A program made the translations under genes and the position numbers. A stretch of 33,097 nucleotides of DNA from Pseudomonadota bacterium (GTDB lineage Bacteria; Pseudomonadota; Gammaproteobacteria; Ga0077536), in NCBI GenBank assembly GCA_029977665.1, contig JAPOKK010000011.1, positions 1 to 33,097 on the forward strand, given 5' to 3'. The notes beneath the pieces are model-generated. The model had not been told where the DNA came from. It worked only from the letters and a program-made list of their open reading frames with translations, and did not search any database. Positions 28,825 through 33,097 of the stretch are shown piece by piece. Numbering within the stretch: position 1 is the stretch's first letter; every line of letters starts with the position of its first letter.

Positions 28825-29445
28825 CTACTTCTGCTGCCAGCTGCCGCTCGGCGTCCGGTAGTACCAGCCGCGGCTGGCCTTGGCGACCCAGCGTTCGGCG
28901 AAGACCTTGCGAATCTGGTCGACCCACTCGGGGTGGCCGTTGATGCGCGCGATCTCCTTGTACAGCGCTTCCCAATCGGTGTTCTGCTCGGCGACGAGCT
29001 GACGCACGCTGTTGCGCTGGGCGAGCGGGATGGCGTTGCGGTCGCGGATCTCGAGCAAGCCAGCGTCGGTCAGCCCGACGGCACCGGCGTCGAGGAACGG
29101 CTTGATGCGCGGGAAACGCGCTTTGAGCGATTGCTCGAGCGCACGCGATGCCGGCGAGCTGGCATCGAAATTCGGTGCCGCTGCAGCGGCCGGCACGAGC
29201 CACTCGAGCACCTGCGTACCGGCAGCGATCAGCAGGCGCCGCGGTGCGCCATCTTCGCGCAGGGAAGTCTCGCTGCCGGACGCCTCGGGCGGCGGCGCAT
29301 CGCTGCCACCGTTCAGGCCACGCACCTCGTCGATGATGCGGTCGGCGGCCTGCTGCGCGGCAGCTTCGGGGAAGTAGATGTTGATGGTCACGCAGCCGAC
29401 CAGGATGGTGGCGGCCGCGGCCAGCAGGAATCGATTCAGGCTCAT
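28825..29445 (-). CDS. YdbL-like DUF1318 lipoprotein
   Basis: MSLNRFLLAAAATILVGCVTINIYFPEAAAQQAADRIIDEVRG with lipobox; conserved C-terminus AKASRGWYYRTPSGSWQQK. Start ATG at 29445. Confidence 0.75.
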   Translation of the reverse strand: MSLNRFLLAAAATILVGCVTINIYFPEAAAQQAADRIIDEVRGLNGGSDAPPPEASGSETSLREDGAPRRLLIAAGTQVLEWLVPAAAAAPNFDASSPASRALEQSLKARFPRIKPFLDAGAVGLTDAGLLEIRDRNAIPLAQRNSVRQLVAEQNTDWEALYKEIARINGHPEWVDQIRKVFAERWVAKASRGWYYRTPSGSWQQK

Positions 29446-29599
29446 CGGGTCAAGGTCCTCGTGCCGCTGCAGCAGTCTGCTCGTTATAGTACCCGTTCCG
29501 GCCGCGCGCGCCGTGTGGCGGCGGCTCACGAGATCATCGACCACGACGCGCCATGCCCGTTCCCTCTGTCACCACCGCGAAGCGAGCCCGGGTGCACGC

Positions 29600-30838
29600 A
29601 TGAATCAGCCTGCCGCGCGAAGCGGACCGTTCTATGGCTGGATCGTCGTTGCCGCGGCGTTCGCGGTGCTGTTCCTCGCCTACGGCCTGCAGTTCAGCTA
29701 CGGCGTGTTCGTCACCGGCATGTCGGCCGAACTCGGCTGGAGCCGCGCCGCGACGGCCCTGCCCTATTCGCTCTACGTGTTCGCCTACAGCGCGCTCAGT
29801 GCTGCCACCGGGCGCGCCACCGATCGCTTCGGCCCGCGCCAGGTGATCACGCTCGGCGCGGTGCTGCTCGGTCTCGGCTGGGGCTCGAGCGCGCTGGTCA
29901 CGACACCCTGGCAGCTTGCCATCAGCCTCGGCCTCGTCGCCGCGCTCGGCATGAGCGTGGCCTGGGTACCCTGCAACGCGACCGTCGCGCGCTGGTTCAC
30001 GCGCCGGCGCGGCGCCGCGGTCGCGATTGCTTCGAGCGGCGCGAGCCTGGGTAATTTCGTCGTGCCACCGCTCGCCGGCATGCTCATGGTTGCCTGGGGT
30101 TGGCGCGCGGCACTCGGCATCATCGCGCTGGCGAGCGCGCTGGCGATGCTCGCCGCGGCGCGCTACATGGTGCGCGACCCGGAAACGCTCGGCCTCGCGC
30201 CCGATGGCGACCCGCTGCCCCCCGCCGCCGCTGCCGCGCCGACGCTCGAGCCGGCCCTCGCCGAGGTCCGCCGCAGCGCGCGCTTCTTGCTCGTCATCGC
30301 GACGTATTTCTGTTCGTGGCTGGTCGTGTTCATGCCTTTCGTGCACCTCCCCGCGCACGCCGCCGACCTCGGTTTCGGCGCGGCGAGCGCCGCTTCGCTG
30401 CTCTCGGCCATCGGTCTCGGCGGCGTCGCCGGACGACTGTCCGCCGGCGTCGCATCCGATTGGCTGGGGCGTTTCCCCGCGCTGGTCACGGTGTTCGTGC
30501 TGCAAGCCGCATCCTTCGCCGGCTTCGCCGCCGTCGACTCGCTCGCCGCGCTCGGTGTCGCCGCATTGGTCTTCGGCTTCTCCTACGGCGGCGGTGTCAC
30601 CTTGCTGCCGCCGCTGTGCGGCGACCTGTTCGGGCGCACCCACATGGCGAGCATCGTCGGCGTGATCTTCGCCGTCGCCGGCGCACCGGCCGCGTTCGGT
30701 CCTTACGCCGCCGGCTGGTTGTACGACCTCGACGGCAGCTACCAGACGGCGTTTCTCGGCGCAGCCGCGCTCAACCTGACGGCCCTGCTGCTGACCCTCG
30801 TGCTCGCGGTCAACGTGCGTCGCGTCACTCGATCCTGA
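29600..30838 (+). CDS. MFS transporter (OxlT/monocarboxylate-type)
   Basis: FYGWIVVAAAFAVLFLAYGLQFSYGVFV, RFGPRQVITLGAVLLGLGWG, GDLFGRTHMASIVGVIFAVAGAPAAFGPYAAGWLYD. Confidence 0.9.
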   Translation: MNQPAARSGPFYGWIVVAAAFAVLFLAYGLQFSYGVFVTGMSAELGWSRAATALPYSLYVFAYSALSAATGRATDRFGPRQVITLGAVLLGLGWGSSALVTTPWQLAISLGLVAALGMSVAWVPCNATVARWFTRRRGAAVAIASSGASLGNFVVPPLAGMLMVAWGWRAALGIIALASALAMLAAARYMVRDPETLGLAPDGDPLPPAAAAAPTLEPALAEVRRSARFLLVIATYFCSWLVVFMPFVHLPAHAADLGFGAASAASLLSAIGLGGVAGRLSAGVASDWLGRFPALVTVFVLQAASFAGFAAVDSLAALGVAALVFGFSYGGGVTLLPPLCGDLFGRTHMASIVGVIFAVAGAPAAFGPYAAGWLYDLDGSYQTAFLGAAALNLTALLLTLVLAVNVRRVTRS

Positions 30839-32852
30839 ACTCGCCCTCGGCGAGCGCCTGCTCGAGTTGCGACATCAGGCGCGACCAGTGCACCCGGCGC
30901 ACGCGCCCGATCAGGTCCACGCGCGGCAGCCACGCGCCCTTGACGATGTAGTAGCCGTCCTCCGCCGGCGCGATACCGTCCATGTGGCAGACATCGTTCT
31001 CGAGCCGGCAGGAAATGCCGAGACGCTCATAGGCGAAATCCTCGAACACGCGCAGGAAAGTCGTCGACAGCGCCGCGCCGCCACCGCCCGCAACGCGCGA
31101 GATGGTATCGACGGCGCGCTGGCTCAGAAGGTGGCGCGAATCGTCCTCGGGCGGCGTGCGGAAGCTCGCGTCGAAGCGCACCGGCTCGCCCTTGAGCATG
31201 CGCAGGTCGGCAATATCGACGTCGAGACGCCCGGTGATGCGCCCGAACGGCACGACCTCGGTGATCTGGGCGAGATCGAGGTTGCGCATGTGGATGCTCG
31301 CCTCGATCTCGGGCACGAGACCGAGCGGGCGCGCGATGCGCAGACCTTCGATCGCGATGTCGCCGTCGAAGGCGCGCGCCTCGAGCTTGCCACCGAGCGT
31401 CACCACGCCGTTCTTGTACGTCAACAGCGGCAGGCGACCCGACAGCGTACCGGCGAACGGCGGCCAGTCGAGCGCGAGCGTGAGCTGGGCGAGATCGATC
31501 GGCTCGAGCGCCGCCTCGAGGCCAAGCGCCAGGTCGTCGCTGCCGTAGTCGCGCAGCGTGAAGCGATCGATGGTGAGCGCGCCGCCGAGCAACGGGATGC
31601 GCGCCGGCTCGAGCAGATCGACCGCGGCGCCGGCGATGCCGAGGACGAGATCGGTCGCATCGAAACCGGCGCCGTAGAGAAAGCCGCCATCGACGTGCAG
31701 CACCGTGGCGGCGAGATCGGCGCCGTCGGCCGCCCAGTGCACCTCGCCGCCGGCGCCGTACAGGGCAAGACGGCCGTCGCGGTCTTCCAGGTCGAGACGT
31801 TCGAGCACGACGTCGAGCGCGCTGAGCGCGCCGTCGGCGACCCGCACCCGCCCGCTCAGCGCGCCTTCGATGTCGAGGCGGGCGAGCGGCGTGCCGACGA
31901 GAAAGCCGGCGAGATAAGCCTGGTAGGCGGCGGGGAATGTCATTTGTGCAACCGCGATGTCGGCCTGCGCGAGGGCGCCGTCGACCACCTGCAGGCCGCG
32001 CCCTTCGAGCTGCATCACGCCGGGCTGGTCGAGCGTCAGCGCGGAGAACGCCAGGCGCGCGGTCGCCGGCTCGTAGCGGTAGTCCGCGACAGCGCTGACC
32101 GGGTAGCGCGCGAGGTCGAGGTAAACCGGCTCGGCGTAGGCGCCGCCGTGGTCGAGGGCGAGCCGCGCGTGTCCCATCCAGGACTCGCCCGCCGCATCCG
32201 CGCGCAGATCGAGATCGAATTCGCCGCTGAGCGCCTCGCCCGCCAGCGTGCCCGGCTGATTGCTGAACGCGAGGCCGGCGAAGCGCGCCTGCACGGCCAC
32301 AGCGGCGTCGCGCGCGGCGGGGATGGTCGTGTCGATGGCGAGTTCGCCGACGGTCACGCTGGTCGCGCCCTCGATGGCGAGCTCGCGGCCGTTGACGACG
32401 AGCCGCGTCTGCCCCTCGACGACGTGCAGTTCGGCCTCGAGGTGGCCGCCGAGGATGGCGCGGGTCGAGAGCGTCATATCGAGGGCGCCGCTCGCCGCGT
32501 AGACGAACGTGACCTCGGCGTCGAGCCGCCCGTGGACTGCATGCGTCGCTTGCAGCGTCGCGGCGGGACAACGCAGCGCGCTTGCGTCCAGACGCAGGCG
32601 CGCGCAGCGCAGCGTGACGTCTTCGAGCACCCCGAGCGGACCGGGCAGGATCACGCGGTCCGCGGAGAAGCGGGCCGCGGGTGCGGTGATGTCCTGCCAG
32701 TCGAGCGTGAGCGCGACGCCTTCGCCAGCGAGACCCGCGACGTCCACGCGCGCCAGGCGCAACGCGAGATCGTTGGCCACGGCAGCGGGCATCGCCAGCG
32801 CCGCGGCCGCAAGCGCGACGGCCCACAGCGAGCGCATCGGCCATGCATTCAT
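30825..32852 (-). CDS. YdbH-like (AsmA-like/dicarboxylate-transport-domain) envelope protein
   Basis: 675 aa from ATG 32852 with signal peptide; beta-rich; C-terminal ...ITGRLDVDIADLRMLKGEPVRFDASFRT... ISCRLENDVCHMDGIAPAEDGYYIVKG. Confidence 0.7.
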   Translation of the reverse strand: MNAWPMRSLWAVALAAAALAMPAAVANDLALRLARVDVAGLAGEGVALTLDWQDITAPAARFSADRVILPGPLGVLEDVTLRCARLRLDASALRCPAATLQATHAVHGRLDAEVTFVYAASGALDMTLSTRAILGGHLEAELHVVEGQTRLVVNGRELAIEGATSVTVGELAIDTTIPAARDAAVAVQARFAGLAFSNQPGTLAGEALSGEFDLDLRADAAGESWMGHARLALDHGGAYAEPVYLDLARYPVSAVADYRYEPATARLAFSALTLDQPGVMQLEGRGLQVVDGALAQADIAVAQMTFPAAYQAYLAGFLVGTPLARLDIEGALSGRVRVADGALSALDVVLERLDLEDRDGRLALYGAGGEVHWAADGADLAATVLHVDGGFLYGAGFDATDLVLGIAGAAVDLLEPARIPLLGGALTIDRFTLRDYGSDDLALGLEAALEPIDLAQLTLALDWPPFAGTLSGRLPLLTYKNGVVTLGGKLEARAFDGDIAIEGLRIARPLGLVPEIEASIHMRNLDLAQITEVVPFGRITGRLDVDIADLRMLKGEPVRFDASFRTPPEDDSRHLLSQRAVDTISRVAGGGGAALSTTFLRVFEDFAYERLGISCRLENDVCHMDGIAPAEDGYYIVKGAWLPRVDLIGRVRRVHWSRLMSQLEQALAEGEFRIE

Positions 32853-32907
32853 CGTTGCATCGACACGGCGCCGCGCAAGCAAGCCGGACGCAGCGCCCTC
32901 GTCCGCC

Positions 32908-33097
32908 TCACCGGCGCGCGCGGCCGAGGCGGTAACCGAGCCGCGGAAAATGCACGTGCACCTCCCCCGTGGCCGCGCTCGTACTCGCCAGGGTGATACA
33001 GCGCGCGTCGACCGCGACCAGGCGCCCGCTCGCGGGCGCATCCTCGTCGAGCGGGCGGACCGTCACCGCGTCGCCGCGCGACACGCCCTCGGGCACA
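32908..33097 (-). CDS. C-terminal fragment of a glutathione S-transferase-like protein (runs off the window edge)
   Basis: ...VTVRPLDEDAPASGRLVAVDARCITLAS...GEVHVHFPRLGYRL; tail resembling one seen on some GST-family proteins. Confidence 0.45.
   Translation of the reverse strand, partial: VPEGVSRGDAVTVRPLDEDAPASGRLVAVDARCITLASTSAATGEVHVHFPRLGYRLGRARR

Noticed and set aside
30867-32996. 709-aa plus-strand ORF
   Set aside because: Shadow of the YdbH-like gene; Arg/Glu/Ala-rich with no recognisable domain.

Overview
High-GC proteobacterial-type chromosomal segment, almost fully coding. I see about 24 genes that can be supported: (i) a window-edge AdoMet decarboxylase-like fragment; (ii) a minus-strand operon of GCS2-type glutamate-cysteine ligase-like, AstE/AspA-like deacylase and N-formylglutamate amidohydrolase-like genes; (iii) a box-type aerobic benzoyl-CoA cluster (boxR-boxC-boxB-[2Fe-2S] ferredoxin-benzoate-CoA ligase) with a TGCA-N6-TGCA operator at the boxR promoter; (iv) a histidine kinase with a receiver-like domain lacking the phospho-acceptor Asp, followed by a REC-PAS-GGDEF-EAL protein; (v) dinB; (vi) a VPLPA-CTERM protein with a strong sigma54-like promoter; (vii) an IclR regulator followed by a split B12-dependent acyl-CoA mutase (large and small subunits), MeaB GTPase, UspA, acyl-CoA dehydrogenase and VOC-family protein; (viii) a long perfect inverted repeat (REP/BIME-like) that also encodes the end of an aminotransferase; (ix) BON lipoprotein, FAH, MaoC, citrate synthase, TauE/SafE, YdbL-like, MFS, YdbH-like and a partial GST-like gene. 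The best candidate for something undescribed is the mutase operon: the large subunit keeps the CoA-mutase fold signatures and Tyr89/Arg207 equivalents, but two normally near-invariant active-site segments are rewritten. No tRNA, rRNA, CRISPR array or transposase gene was recognised.
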